A stretch of 64,000 nucleotides of DNA from an uncultured bacterium (GCA_903893315.1 CAITLU010000052.1:94627-158626); one strand, 5' to 3'. Counted from the stretch's first letter, positions 36,188-45,203 are shown. The notes: generated by a model from the sequence alone, not told the origin. A program made the numbers and translations.

Positions 36188-37150
36188 GTGCGCATCGGCG
36201 TTCTGAGCAATCTGCAGGCCGGAGGTGACGGAGCACGCGTCGCGCGGGTTCTGGACCACCTCGCGAAATATCCCGACGTCGTTCACGTAGAGACGGAGTA
36301 CAGTCACGGCGCGCCCGAAGCGATGCGTGAACTGGCCGACGCCGGCATCGACATCCTGGTAGTGAACGGCGGCGACGGTACGCTGCAACGTTCGCTTACC
36401 GAAGTTCTGTGCGCGACCAGCCCGTTCGTGAAGCTGCCGCTGATAGCTCCGCTGCGTACCGGGCGTACCTCGATGAGCGCTCTCGACATAGGCAGCGCGC
36501 GCGATCCGGTGGCTGCTCTCGACCGTCTGGTGGCGCGCGCAGCCAGCGGACGCGTCGAATCGGCGGTGGTGGATCGCGCGGTGCTGCACCTGGTGATCGA
36601 GCCCGACGGCGTCGACCACTACGGCACGTTTTTCGGCGCCGGCGTTATCTACCGCGCGATCCTGCTCACGCACCGACTTTTCCCCAAGGAAAAAGGCCGA
36701 GGAGTTTTCGGCAGCGGGCTGGTTACGGCCTCGTTGCTTACCCGCGCACTGCTTGGCCGCGACGATCACATCCTCGATGCCGATTCGTTCGACGTCTCGC
36801 TCGACGGCGAAGCTTTGGCGCAGAAAGAGTTTCAACTGTTCATCGCGACGACGCTGCGTCGCCTGTTCCTGCGGATGCGGCCGTTCTGGGGAGCCGGACC
36901 TGGAGGTCTCCACTTCACTGCCGTGGCTCCCGGAGCGCTGCGGCACCCGCTGGCCGTGACTCGGATCCTGACCGGGCATGCGCCGCATCGTGCCGACCTG
37001 GATCCTCGCTACGTCAGCCGCAACGTCGAGGAGGTCCGCTTACGCATGGACTGCGGCGCGACTCTGGACGGCGAACTGTTCGATCCGATGCCGGGCCGCA
37101 GCGCGCGCCTGCTGTCTGATCGCAGGGTTCGCTTCTTGAGCACTCGCTGA
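36188..37150 (+). CDS. Diacylglycerol kinase family lipid kinase
   Basis: A 320-residue DAGK catalytic-domain protein that phosphorylates diacylglycerol or a related lipid, giving phosphatidic acid. The nucleotide loop is VVNGGDGTLQRSL (GGDGT at residues 61-65). LIAPLRTGRTSMSALDIG is the second glycine-rich region, and the C-terminal half (LRLRMDCGATLDGELF) has the family ending DGE. The start is GTG 36188. It is followed after 14 bp by a Tam41-like gene, which would use phosphatidic acid. Confidence 0.85.
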   Translation: MRIGVLSNLQAGGDGARVARVLDHLAKYPDVVHVETEYSHGAPEAMRELADAGIDILVVNGGDGTLQRSLTEVLCATSPFVKLPLIAPLRTGRTSMSALDIGSARDPVAALDRLVARAASGRVESAVVDRAVLHLVIEPDGVDHYGTFFGAGVIYRAILLTHRLFPKEKGRGVFGSGLVTASLLTRALLGRDDHILDADSFDVSLDGEALAQKEFQLFIATTLRRLFLRMRPFWGAGPGGLHFTAVAPGALRHPLAVTRILTGHAPHRADLDPRYVSRNVEEVRLRMDCGATLDGELFDPMPGRSARLLSDRRVRFLSTR

Positions 37151-37164
37151 GCTAATCTCGCCCC

Positions 37165-38247
37165 GTGTCTGTCGCGTCCATCGGCGAGTGCGCCGCGTCG
37201 GCCGTCCCCGCCAAGCCGCTTCCGCCTGATGTGTCCGACGGCGAGTCTGCGGTGGCGTCCGATGCCTGGGGCGAGTTGCTGGGACTGTTCGCGGTCGAAC
37301 ACGCCGCCGTGATCGCACCTGAGGCGGCAGCGCTCGCGCAGGAAATCCGCCGCCGCCACGGCGAGGCGGTGCAGGGCGTATTGTTCTACGGATCATGCCT
37401 GAGGCGCAGCACGCTGGAGGACGGGGTTCTCGACTTCTACGTTGTCGTGGACGCTTACCGTTCCGCCTATGGCCGCAGCGTCAAGGGCACGATGCTGGTG
37501 CTGTTGAACTGGTTGCTGCCGCCCAGCGTGTATTACGTCGACACGTTCTGGCAGGGGCGCCGGCTGCGCATGAAGTACAACATCATCGCGCAGCGTGACT
37601 TCTCCAAGGCGTGCCGTCCGCAGAGCCTGCACGCGGTCATCTGGGCACGTTTCTGCCAGCCTGCGGCGCTGGTATGGGCGCGCAATACGGCGGTGCGCGA
37701 ACGCATCGCCGAAGATGCAGCCGAAGCCGCGCTGACCATGGTCGGTCATATGCTGGCGCTGGCCCCGCAGATCACCGATGTTGAGGGACTCTGGCAGTTC
37801 GGGTTTGCGAGAACCTACGACACCGAACTCAGGCCCGAGACGGCCGAGACCATAGGATCGATCTACCGCGCCGCACCGGCGCGCTACTGCAGAGTAACCG
37901 AACTGGCGGTGGCTGAACTTGCCGGTCGGGGCCTGATCCAGGGCCGCGTGCGGAGCGGCCCGTCGCAGGACGGCACGAGCGGCGTCGTGCAGGTCGTCAT
38001 GGAGCCGGCCCGGCGCCGCGCCATCGTCCGTCGCTGGGGCAGGACGGGGGCACTGGCCAAGTCTGTCTACCTGCTGAGGCTCATCAAGTCGGCCGTGACC
38101 TTCGGCGACTGGCTTCCTTACGTGATCTGGAAACTGGGCCGCCACACCGGGGTCCATGTCGAACTCAGCGACAGGCAGAGACGTCATCCTTTCGTGTGGG
38201 GATGGCCGATCCTCTTTCGTCTGCTGCGGCAGCGTACGCTGCGCTGA
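37165..38247 (+). CDS. Tam41-like protein, possible CDP-diacylglycerol synthase
   Basis: A 360-residue protein that I match to Tam41/Mmp37, the mitochondrial CDP-diacylglycerol synthase with a nucleotidyltransferase fold. Shared features: LFYGSCLRR (Tam41 YGSG, residues 75-77), a following VLDFYVVVD with Asp90 and Asp96 as metal candidates, SVYYVDTFWQGRRLRMKYN, a GSIYRAAP stretch like the Tam41 LYGS motif, and a C-terminal SAVTFGDWLPYVIWKLGRHTG. The N-terminal 40 residues are unlike Tam41. It sits directly after a lipid kinase that should make its substrate. Assignment rests on motif recognition by eye, so it needs a profile search. Confidence 0.7.
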   Translation: MSVASIGECAASAVPAKPLPPDVSDGESAVASDAWGELLGLFAVEHAAVIAPEAAALAQEIRRRHGEAVQGVLFYGSCLRRSTLEDGVLDFYVVVDAYRSAYGRSVKGTMLVLLNWLLPPSVYYVDTFWQGRRLRMKYNIIAQRDFSKACRPQSLHAVIWARFCQPAALVWARNTAVRERIAEDAAEAALTMVGHMLALAPQITDVEGLWQFGFARTYDTELRPETAETIGSIYRAAPARYCRVTELAVAELAGRGLIQGRVRSGPSQDGTSGVVQVVMEPARRRAIVRRWGRTGALAKSVYLLRLIKSAVTFGDWLPYVIWKLGRHTGVHVELSDRQRRHPFVWGWPILFRLLRQRTLR

Positions 38248-38346
38248 CCAGGTCAGCCGCTGCCGCGTCCGGTCCGCCAGCCACTCGTGACTTTTCCCGC
38301 CGACGTCGCGGCGAGAGCCGCCCCTGCCCGCCCCGGGCGCCTTATC

Positions 38347-38375
38347 TTGCACACTTCTCGCGTTAACGGTTCAAT
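38347..38375 (+). promoter_or_regulatory. Candidate sigma-70 promoter for the deacetylase-ACP-E1-E2 operon
   Basis: TTGCAC, a 17-bp spacer and TTCAAT (four of six -10 positions) sit 82 bp before the ATG at 38457. A 16-bp perfect palindrome (38381-38396, GCCGCGGCGCCGCGGC) lies just downstream and could be an operator or a structure at the start of the message. Confidence 0.35.
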
Positions 38376-38380
38376 CCGCC

Positions 38381-38396
38381 GCCGCGGCGCCGCGGC
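38381..38396. promoter_or_regulatory. 16-bp perfect palindrome
   Basis: The sequence reads the same on both strands and lies between a candidate promoter and the deacetylase start. It could be a repressor site or a short hairpin; GC-rich palindromes also arise by chance. Confidence 0.3.
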
Positions 38397-38456
38397 ACTG
38401 TTTTCGACGTTGTGGCGGGCTCGTGACGGGCGGCTGCCGATCAGAGCGGGAGAAGC

Positions 38457-39476
38457 ATGCGCGAGCCGTTGATGTTTGTCGTTACCCTCGACACAGAACC
38501 CGACAACGAGTGGGCTCGTCCGAGCAGTCCTGCCACCGAAAACGTCCACTTCGTGCCACGCTTTCACGAACTCTGCCGCAAGTATGGGCTTAAGGTCACG
38601 TACCTGCTGACGATCGAGATGGCCGAGAATCCGTTTCTCGGTGAGTTTCTGCGGCCGCGGTTGGCTGCCGGCGAATGCGAAGTCGGCGCTCACCTGCACC
38701 CGTGGAACACTCCACCGCTGGAGACGGTCACGGACGACGACTTCCGCTACCATCCTTATCCGTTCGAATATCCGGAAGACGTGCAGCTGCGTAAGCTCGA
38801 AACGCTGGTGGCTGCCATCGAGCGCAACTACGGAGTACGGCCCGTCTCCTACAAGGCCGGCCGCTGGGGACTCGACGCCGTGCACGCGCGCCTGCTCGAG
38901 CGGCTCGGCTTTCTGGTGGACACGTCGGTGTGTCCGGGCGTCAACTGGGGGCCGAGCAAGGGACATCCCGGCCGCAGCGGCGGTCCGAATTACAACAGCG
39001 CTCCCACGTTGCCTTACCGTCTGGCGTTCGACGATGTGTGCCGCCCCGGCACGCTCGGGTTGTGGGAGGTGTCGCCCACCATCGTCTTTTACAGCGCGCT
39101 TGGCCGCTGCATTCCCGGCGTCAAGGCGCTCTACAGCCGCTACCGCAAGGTACGGCGCGCGTTCGACCGCTGGCATCTCGGCGCGCAGTGGCTGCGCCCC
39201 TATCCCTACATGACAGCCGAGCGCCTGGCGCGCGTGGCCGAGCTTGCGAACAAGGCCGGCGCGCCGGTGCTAAATCTCACCTTCCACTCGAGCGAACTGA
39301 TGCCGGGCGGCAGTCCTTACAATCCGACGCCGGAGTCTATCGAGGATCTCTACCGCCGACTCGACGGTTTCTTTGTCTGGCTCGCTGGCCGCGGCGTCGA
39401 AGGCGTGACGTTGACCGAGGCGCGCAATCGCATCGCTGCCGCACACGCCTCCCGCGGCGACGGTAAGGGAGCGTAG
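38457..39476 (+). CDS. Polysaccharide deacetylase-like (NodB-fold) protein
   Basis: A 339-residue protein with the NodB/polysaccharide-deacetylase barrel. FVVTLDTEPDNEW gives the first acidic motif. VTYLLTIEMAENP and EVGAHLHPWNTPPL supply a His-x-His metal pair, and VSYKAGRWGLDAVHARLL the later helix. It is longer than classical deacetylases and lacks a signal peptide, so a cytoplasmic role on a lipid-linked or nucleotide sugar is possible. It starts at ATG 38457 and leads the ACP-E1-E2 set. Confidence 0.8.
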   Translation: MREPLMFVVTLDTEPDNEWARPSSPATENVHFVPRFHELCRKYGLKVTYLLTIEMAENPFLGEFLRPRLAAGECEVGAHLHPWNTPPLETVTDDDFRYHPYPFEYPEDVQLRKLETLVAAIERNYGVRPVSYKAGRWGLDAVHARLLERLGFLVDTSVCPGVNWGPSKGHPGRSGGPNYNSAPTLPYRLAFDDVCRPGTLGLWEVSPTIVFYSALGRCIPGVKALYSRYRKVRRAFDRWHLGAQWLRPYPYMTAERLARVAELANKAGAPVLNLTFHSSELMPGGSPYNPTPESIEDLYRRLDGFFVWLAGRGVEGVTLTEARNRIAAAHASRGDGKGA

Positions 39477-39479
39477 CGA

Positions 39480-40502
39480 ATGCCGATCGAGGTCTTCGAC
39501 GCTGCCGCTCCCGAGGCCGTGTACGATTTTCTGGGCGAGCGCATCGGCGCACGTGGGCGCGCGCACTGGGACTGGAAGTACCGCGTCGGACGCGGCGGGG
39601 CGCCCAACGCTTTCTACTGGCGCGGCGATGACGGTGCGGTGCTGGGTTTCATCGGGATGATGCGCACGTTGCTGCACGGTCCCGGTGGACCGTGGCCGGC
39701 CGCGTGGTTCGTGGATTGGCAGGTGGTGCCGGGTGAGCGCGGCGTGGGCGTGGGCGTAGGACTGCTGCGCAAGGCCGAGGCTGCCGCCGGCATTCTGCTG
39801 ACGTTGCAGGGTTCGGCTGACACGCGCCGGGTACTGCCGCTGCTCGGCTGGAAGGAATCGCCGCGAGCGGCCACGTGGCTGCGGCCGCTCAGCGGACGTT
39901 TCGTGGCGGGCTGGGCGCGCAAGCGCTTGCCGGGCTGGCTCGGCGCGCCGGTCGGTGTCGCCGCCGGCGCTGCATTGGCGCTGCTGGCCGGGAGACAGTC
40001 AGGCCACGGCGCCGTCGCACGCGATGTCGAGCGCTTGCCGCCGGAGCACGACGAAATGTGGCAGCGGCGCTGCGGGGAACTGGCCCCGCTGATGACGCGG
40101 GACCGCGCCTACGTCGATTGGTTCTGCTCCGACTATCCCGGCGGCGGTTACCGTATCGCGCTGCTCGACAGCGGCGGTGTGGCGGCCGGCCACTTGATCA
40201 CGCGTACCGATCGCGACTCGGCCGGTCTTTTGCGCGGCCGCATCGTCGACCTGGTGTGGCCGCGTGCGCACGAACAGTGGCTTGCAGATGCGGTCGGGCT
40301 GGCCTGCAGGCGCTTGAAGGCCGAGGGCGCCGATTACGTGCAGTGCCTTTCTTCGCGGCCCGAACTGGATGCGGCACTGGAGCGGCAGCGTTTCCGCCGT
40401 CGCGCGCCGGTTCCCGTCTGGTATCATCGGCTGCCCGCCGAGGCGCCGCGCCCCGACGCATGGCTCATCAGCCTGCTCGACTGTGACCGGGCGTATCGGT
40501 GA
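39480..40502 (+). CDS. GNAT-like acyltransferase (two-domain)
   Basis: A 340-residue protein starting 3 bp after the deacetylase stop. The first half carries AHWDWKYR and a GNAT-like core (GFIGMMRTLL, AAWFVDWQVVPGERGVGVG). The second half may be a second GNAT lobe (DRAYVDWFCSDYPGGGYRIALL, VAAGHLITR). Proteins of this type are common in exopolysaccharide gene clusters, where they are thought to acylate sugars. Here an acyl carrier protein follows at once, so an acyl-ACP donor is plausible. Confidence 0.7.
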   Translation: MPIEVFDAAAPEAVYDFLGERIGARGRAHWDWKYRVGRGGAPNAFYWRGDDGAVLGFIGMMRTLLHGPGGPWPAAWFVDWQVVPGERGVGVGVGLLRKAEAAAGILLTLQGSADTRRVLPLLGWKESPRAATWLRPLSGRFVAGWARKRLPGWLGAPVGVAAGAALALLAGRQSGHGAVARDVERLPPEHDEMWQRRCGELAPLMTRDRAYVDWFCSDYPGGGYRIALLDSGGVAAGHLITRTDRDSAGLLRGRIVDLVWPRAHEQWLADAVGLACRRLKAEGADYVQCLSSRPELDAALERQRFRRRAPVPVWYHRLPAEAPRPDAWLISLLDCDRAYR

Positions 40503-40550
40503 GAGCGGCATCGAACAAAGTCCGGCGATGGCCGGCACGGCCAGTAGCCG

Positions 40551-40826
40551 ATGTTTATGAGGTCGAAGCGTGACGAGGAGCATGGACAGAACGTGAGAGA
40601 GCGTATCGTGAAAGTTTTCGCCGAGGTGTTCGGGATACCCGCCGCCGTCGTGGCCGCGGGCGTCGCGCCCGACAAGGTCAAAGGGTGGGATTCGGCCAAG
40701 CACGTCGAACTCGTGGTGGCGCTCGAAGAACACTTTGGTTGCTGGTTCGAGCCCGAAGACGTGCCTGAACTGGTATCGCTCGAGCGCATGGAAGAAATCC
40801 TCGCCGCTCGCTGCGGTGCGAACTGA
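40551..40826 (+). CDS. Acyl carrier protein
   Basis: A 91-residue ACP. The phosphopantetheine serine is Ser48 in KGWDSAKHVELV, a variant of the DSL motif, and an acidic four-helix pattern surrounds it. It is likely charged with the acyl group made by the E1/E2 pair downstream. The next gene starts 16 bp after the stop. An ATG two codons into the frame is an alternative start. Confidence 0.88.
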   Translation: MFMRSKRDEEHGQNVRERIVKVFAEVFGIPAAVVAAGVAPDKVKGWDSAKHVELVVALEEHFGCWFEPEDVPELVSLERMEEILAARCGAN

Positions 40827-40842
40827 TGATGGCGGCCGGTAG

Positions 40843-42870
40843 ATGACGCGCCCGGTTTCTTCAGTGACCAGGAACGTTCGTGTCGAGCCGCCGGTGCTCG
40901 GCGTCGAAGACGCGCTCGCGAAGATGATGCTGATTCGCGAGGTGGAGGAGAGGCTGCTCGAACTGTTCTCGGCGGGCCGGCTGTTCGGTACCACGCACAC
41001 GTGTATCGGGCAGGAAACCTGTGCCGTCGGTGTGGTCGGCGCGCTCGACCACACCCGCGACGTGATCTTCTCCAACCACCGCTGTCACGGACACTTTCTC
41101 GCCTACACCGACGACCCCGAGTTGCTGCTGGCCGAAATCATGGGGCGCGTCACCGGCGCTTCGGGCGGGCGCGGTGGCAGCCAGCATCTGTGCGAGCGCA
41201 ACTTCTATTCGAACGGTATTCAGGGCGGCATCGTGCCGGTGGCCACCGGTATCGCGCTGGCCGAGCAGCACAAGGGTAGCGGGGCCGTGACCGCGTGTTT
41301 CATCGGCGACGGTACTCTGGGCGAAGGCGTCGTCTACGAATCGTTCAACATGGCTTCGCTGTGGAAGCTCCCGGTTCTGTACGTGCTCGAGCACAACCGT
41401 TACGCCCAGTCGACGCCCACGACCCGCACCACGGCGGGCGACATCGAAGCGCGCGCCGCCGCTTTCGGTATCGCCACCGATCGTCGTGCAGCCGACGATC
41501 CGGTTGCTCTGGCCGAGCACATGCGGAGCGTTGTCGAACGCATCCGGGCGGGAGAAGGGCCGTTCTTCCAGGTGCTCGATACCTACCGGCTGGCGGCGCA
41601 CAGCAAGGGCGACGACGACCGCGATGCAGAAGAGATAGACGAGCGTCGCAGAGCTGATCCGCTGCTGCGTCTGCAACATGATGTCGGTGTGAAGACTACG
41701 GCGGCACTCGCCGATGCGGCGCGGCTGCGTGTCGACGCAGCGCTCGCGCGTGCCGAGGTCGCGCCGGTGGCCGGCGTCGATGCCGAAGCCGAAAGGGCGG
41801 CCTTTCACGGCCGTGCGCGGACGCTGCCCGGGAAGGACGCATTCCCCGGTCCCGATGCTGCCACTACGCTGGTGGTACAGAACCTGAACGCCGCGTTGCA
41901 CGAACTGCTGGCCCGTCACGACGACGTGATGCTGCTCGGCGAGGATATCGTCGATCCCTACGGCGGAGCTTTCAAGGTCAGTCGCGGACTCTCCACGCGC
42001 TTTCCTGACCGCGTGCTGTCAACTCCTATCAGTGAGGCCGGCATCATCGGTATGGGCGGAGGCATGTCGCTGCGCGGGATGCGTCCGGTCATCGAGATCA
42101 TGTTCGGCGATTTCCTCGCTCTCGGCGCCGATCAGATCCTGAACCACATCTCGAAGTTCCACTGGATGTACAACGGGCAGGCGGATACTCCGCTGGTCAT
42201 CCGGGCGCCGGTGGGCGGCCATCGCGGCTACGGGCCCACGCACAGCCAGAGCATCGAGAAGATGTTCTTCGGAGTGCCTGGACTGGTGGTGGTGGCCGTG
42301 AGCTCGCGTCACGATCCTGGCGAACTGCTGCGCCGCGCCGTGGTGGAAGATTCGCGGCCCGTGTTGTTTCTCGAACAGAAGATCCTCTACGCCAAACGTC
42401 TGCAGACCGAGGCGCCTGCCGGCATGGTGCTGGAACTTCACGAAAGCGAAGTCGGCGCTCTCTATCCTACCGGTGTGTGGCGCACGCCGGGCAGCGCCGG
42501 CGACGTCACTGTCGTCACCTACGGCGGCCTCACGGCGATGGTCGAGGAAGCGCTCTTTACGAATTTCGAGGAGGACGAGATCGTCGCCGACTATCTCGTG
42601 GTGGCTCAGCTCGCCCCGCTGGGACTCGCGCCGATTCTCGACTCGGTCCGTCGCACTGGACGGCTCGTGGTCGTGGAAGAGGGCACGGCGCCGTGGGGTT
42701 TCGGAGCCGAGGTGCTGGCACGCGTGGCTGAAGAACTCGGCAGCGGACTCGCGCGTGCGGTGCGCGTGGCGTCTCACCATCTTCCCATTCCCAACGCGCG
42801 GCCGGCCGAGCAGCAGGTGCTGCCCGATGCTGCGCGCATCAGAGAGGCGGTACGGAGCGCTTGCCGATGA
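40843..42870 (+). CDS. Thiamine-diphosphate 2-oxoacid dehydrogenase E1, alpha-beta fusion
   Basis: A 675-residue fused E1. Residues about 15-330 are the alpha part with the ThDP/Mg motif GDGTLGEG...EHNRYAQS. Residues about 345-675 are the beta part (LLGEDIVDPYGGAFK, FGDFLALGADQILNH, APVGGHRGYGPTHSQS). The enzyme decarboxylates a 2-oxoacid or cleaves a ketose and passes the acyl to lipoate. Acetoin/branched-chain systems usually split alpha and beta; fusions occur in biosynthetic clusters. Its stop overlaps the E2 start. With the ACP upstream it recalls the E1/E2/ACP sets that make glycolyl-S-ACP in quinocarcin and naphthyridinomycin synthesis. Confidence 0.88.
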   Translation: MTRPVSSVTRNVRVEPPVLGVEDALAKMMLIREVEERLLELFSAGRLFGTTHTCIGQETCAVGVVGALDHTRDVIFSNHRCHGHFLAYTDDPELLLAEIMGRVTGASGGRGGSQHLCERNFYSNGIQGGIVPVATGIALAEQHKGSGAVTACFIGDGTLGEGVVYESFNMASLWKLPVLYVLEHNRYAQSTPTTRTTAGDIEARAAAFGIATDRRAADDPVALAEHMRSVVERIRAGEGPFFQVLDTYRLAAHSKGDDDRDAEEIDERRRADPLLRLQHDVGVKTTAALADAARLRVDAALARAEVAPVAGVDAEAERAAFHGRARTLPGKDAFPGPDAATTLVVQNLNAALHELLARHDDVMLLGEDIVDPYGGAFKVSRGLSTRFPDRVLSTPISEAGIIGMGGGMSLRGMRPVIEIMFGDFLALGADQILNHISKFHWMYNGQADTPLVIRAPVGGHRGYGPTHSQSIEKMFFGVPGLVVVAVSSRHDPGELLRRAVVEDSRPVLFLEQKILYAKRLQTEAPAGMVLELHESEVGALYPTGVWRTPGSAGDVTVVTYGGLTAMVEEALFTNFEEDEIVADYLVVAQLAPLGLAPILDSVRRTGRLVVVEEGTAPWGFGAEVLARVAEELGSGLARAVRVASHHLPIPNARPAEQQVLPDAARIREAVRSACR

Positions 42871-44033
42871 CACTCACGAGTTCTGAACTTCCCGCGGGTG
42901 TGCACGCCGTCCAGGTGCCGCGCGAAATCGTCAACGCCGACAGCGTCTATGTGGTGAGCTGGGCCGTCGTGGAAGGCGACAGCGTCGAAGAGGGCGCGGC
43001 GCTCTGCGACATCGAGACGTCGAAGGCCGTGGTTACCGTGGAAGCGCCGGTCGCGGGTTATGCGCGTCCGGTGGCTGCCGAAGGCGACGAAGTACCTGTG
43101 GGCGGTCTGCTCGGCTATGTGACCGATCGGCCGGACACGCCGCTGCCGTCCGCCGCCGGCGCCCGCGCGATTTCCTCGGCGTCCGGCCACGGCGCTGCGG
43201 AGGTGGCGAGCGCCGCGTCGGCCTCAGGTGCGGAGTCTGCGACCCGCATCAGTGCGAAGGCTCAGCGCAAGATCACGGAACTCGGGCTCGATGTCGCGCT
43301 GTTCGCGGGGCGCGGCGTGGTGCGCGAAGAAGACGTCGTCGCAATGGCCGCGGAGCTGCATGCCGCGAGTCCCGATGTCTGCGCGCCGTCGAACGATGCG
43401 CGAGGGCCGTCGCAGTTGAAGCCGATGGGTACCATCCAGAGGCGCGTGGCGCGCGTGATGGAACAGAGCGTGGCGGCGATTCCCGCCTCGTCGCTCGAGC
43501 GGATGGTAGACCTTGCTCCGGTGCGCGAGCGCGCACTCGCGCTCGGCGCCGAACGCAAGGTGATGGTCACGGAGGTAGATCTGCTGGTGCACGCCGTGGC
43601 CGTTGCATGTCGCGACTTTCCCGAGTTCAACGGTTACGCGACTGCTGACCATCGCGTGCGCCTCTTCGAGCAGGTCAACGTCGGCGTGGCGGTGGATGTG
43701 GCCGGAGACCTTTACGTGGTGGTGGTGCGCGATGCTGCCGCCAAACAGCCCGAGGCCGTAGCCAAGGAGTTGCGCGGTCTTCAGTATCTGGCCGCGCGTC
43801 AGCGGTTGGGCGTAGAGCATCTGAGCGGCGGTACCGTCACAGTCACTTCGATGCTGGGTCGTGGCGTGCACCGCTTCGTTCCGATTCCCTATCCGGAGCA
43901 GGCTGCCATCGTCGGTCTGGCCGACGTCGAGCCCGGCTCGACGAAAGCGGCGTTGGTGCTGGTGTTCGATCACCGTGTGGCCAACGGCGGCCGCGCGGCG
44001 GCGTTTCTCGCGGCAGTCGCCGAGGCGCTGTAG
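42867..44033 (+). CDS. Dihydrolipoamide acyltransferase (E2) with Asn in the active-site motif
   Basis: A 388-residue E2. Residues about 20-85 are a lipoyl domain with Lys53 in IETSKAVVT. About 115-155 is a peripheral-subunit-binding domain (RISAKAQRKITELGLDVALF). The catalytic core ends with VFDHRVANGG: His369 is present, but the usual Asp of HRxxDG is Asn373. This change may lower normal acetyl-CoA transfer and is consistent with transfer to another acceptor such as the ACP. ATG 42867 overlaps the E1 stop (ATGA). A hairpin follows directly after the stop. Confidence 0.87.
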   Translation: MTLTSSELPAGVHAVQVPREIVNADSVYVVSWAVVEGDSVEEGAALCDIETSKAVVTVEAPVAGYARPVAAEGDEVPVGGLLGYVTDRPDTPLPSAAGARAISSASGHGAAEVASAASASGAESATRISAKAQRKITELGLDVALFAGRGVVREEDVVAMAAELHAASPDVCAPSNDARGPSQLKPMGTIQRRVARVMEQSVAAIPASSLERMVDLAPVRERALALGAERKVMVTEVDLLVHAVAVACRDFPEFNGYATADHRVRLFEQVNVGVAVDVAGDLYVVVVRDAAAKQPEAVAKELRGLQYLAARQRLGVEHLSGGTVTVTSMLGRGVHRFVPIPYPEQAAIVGLADVEPGSTKAALVLVFDHRVANGGRAAAFLAAVAEAL

Positions 44034-44055
44034 CGTCGCGGCTGCAGCCGCGACG
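44034..44055 (+). terminator. Perfect palindrome / hairpin after the E2 gene
   Basis: A 22-base perfect palindrome forms a 9-bp stem (CGTCGCGGC/GCCGCGACG) with a TGCA loop and begins at the base after the E2 stop codon. No T-run follows. Position and symmetry support transcription termination for the cassette. Confidence 0.6.
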
Positions 44056-44129
44056 GTTCCCGTGGTCGCCTCGCTCGCGGAGCCTGTCGCTCGGCGCCGA
44101 AGCCGAACCCACGCTGGGTGCAGTTGATT

Positions 44130-45203
44130 TCAGGTACGCGAGGCCAGGAGTCCACCGACCAATACGAACAGGATGTTGGCCGTCCACGCCGCGATGAATG
44201 GCGGCAGCGCGCCGGCGTGTCCGGCCGAGACTGTCAGCGCCTGGGTCAGCCAGTACGCGAAACAGGCCATGAGTCCGGTCACGAGGTATTGGACCATGCC
44301 GCCGCGACGCGAGCCGCGCAGGGCCAGAGGTACGCCGAGCAGTACGGTGATGACTCCCGACAGCGGCATCGCAAGTTTGAACTGGAAATCGACCTGAAAT
44401 TCGGCGGGATCCAGTCCCTTGGACTTCAGCATCTGGATGCGCTCGAAAAGTTCGCGGGTGTTGAACTCGTCGGCGCGCGGCGTCCTCTTGCTGAACTCGG
44501 CGGGAGTCCCGGCCAGCGTGAGATCACCTGGAACCAGCGGGCGGAACTCCAGGGCGCCGGCCTCGCCGTAGCTGCTGACAGTGCCTGACGCGAGGTTCCA
44601 GTGGTCCTGCTGCCAGGTCGCTTGCGGGACTTCCACGATCCGGCGCAGGTGGAAGTTCGAATCGACCATGTGCGCAGTTACGCCGTGAAGAATCTCTTGG
44701 GCGGCGTCGAAGTAGTCGATGTTGAGGAAGCCTTCCGGCACCTGGAACCACAGAGAGTTGGTGTCGAGCAACCCGCGCTCGCGCAGGCCCCTGATGCCGA
44801 TGTTCTTGACCGCACGGGCGCGCGCGGCCATCGGCGGCACCACCGTTTCGTTCCACATGAAAGCGATGATGCTGATGCAGATGCTGGTCAGGACCAGAGG
44901 ACGCGCGATCTGGAATACCGAGACTCCGCACGCGTGCATCGCCTGGACTTCGTTGGTGCGCACCAGCGAGCCGACGCTGAGCAACGAGGCGAACAGAGCC
45001 GCGGCGGGGTAGACGTCGGCGACCATTTTGGGAGCGCGCAGTGCGAAGTAGGTGGCTATCAGCGAAGCGTTGGCGTCGTAGGTGGCAAACTCGCCGATGC
45101 GTTGGAAGAAATCGACGACCAGCAAGAGACCTACGGCCCCTACCAGGCACAGCACGAAGGCGCGCAGGTAGAGTCCCACCAAATAGCGGCCGAGAATGCT
45201 CAC
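44130..45203 (-). CDS. lptG: LPS transport permease LptG
   Basis: A 357-residue YjgP/YjgQ permease that, with LptF and the LptB ATPase, extracts lipopolysaccharide from the inner membrane. It has six membrane helices, three at each end, with a periplasmic jellyroll between. The start GRYLVGLYLRAFVLCLVGAVG and the VRTNEVQAMHACGVSVF loop are typical. GTG 45203 overlaps the lptF TAG by one base; an in-frame start upstream would add 39 unlike residues. Confidence 0.9.
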   Translation of the reverse strand: MSILGRYLVGLYLRAFVLCLVGAVGLLLVVDFFQRIGEFATYDANASLIATYFALRAPKMVADVYPAAALFASLLSVGSLVRTNEVQAMHACGVSVFQIARPLVLTSICISIIAFMWNETVVPPMAARARAVKNIGIRGLRERGLLDTNSLWFQVPEGFLNIDYFDAAQEILHGVTAHMVDSNFHLRRIVEVPQATWQQDHWNLASGTVSSYGEAGALEFRPLVPGDLTLAGTPAEFSKRTPRADEFNTRELFERIQMLKSKGLDPAEFQVDFQFKLAMPLSGVITVLLGVPLALRGSRRGGMVQYLVTGLMACFAYWLTQALTVSAGHAGALPPFIAAWTANILFVLVGGLLASRT

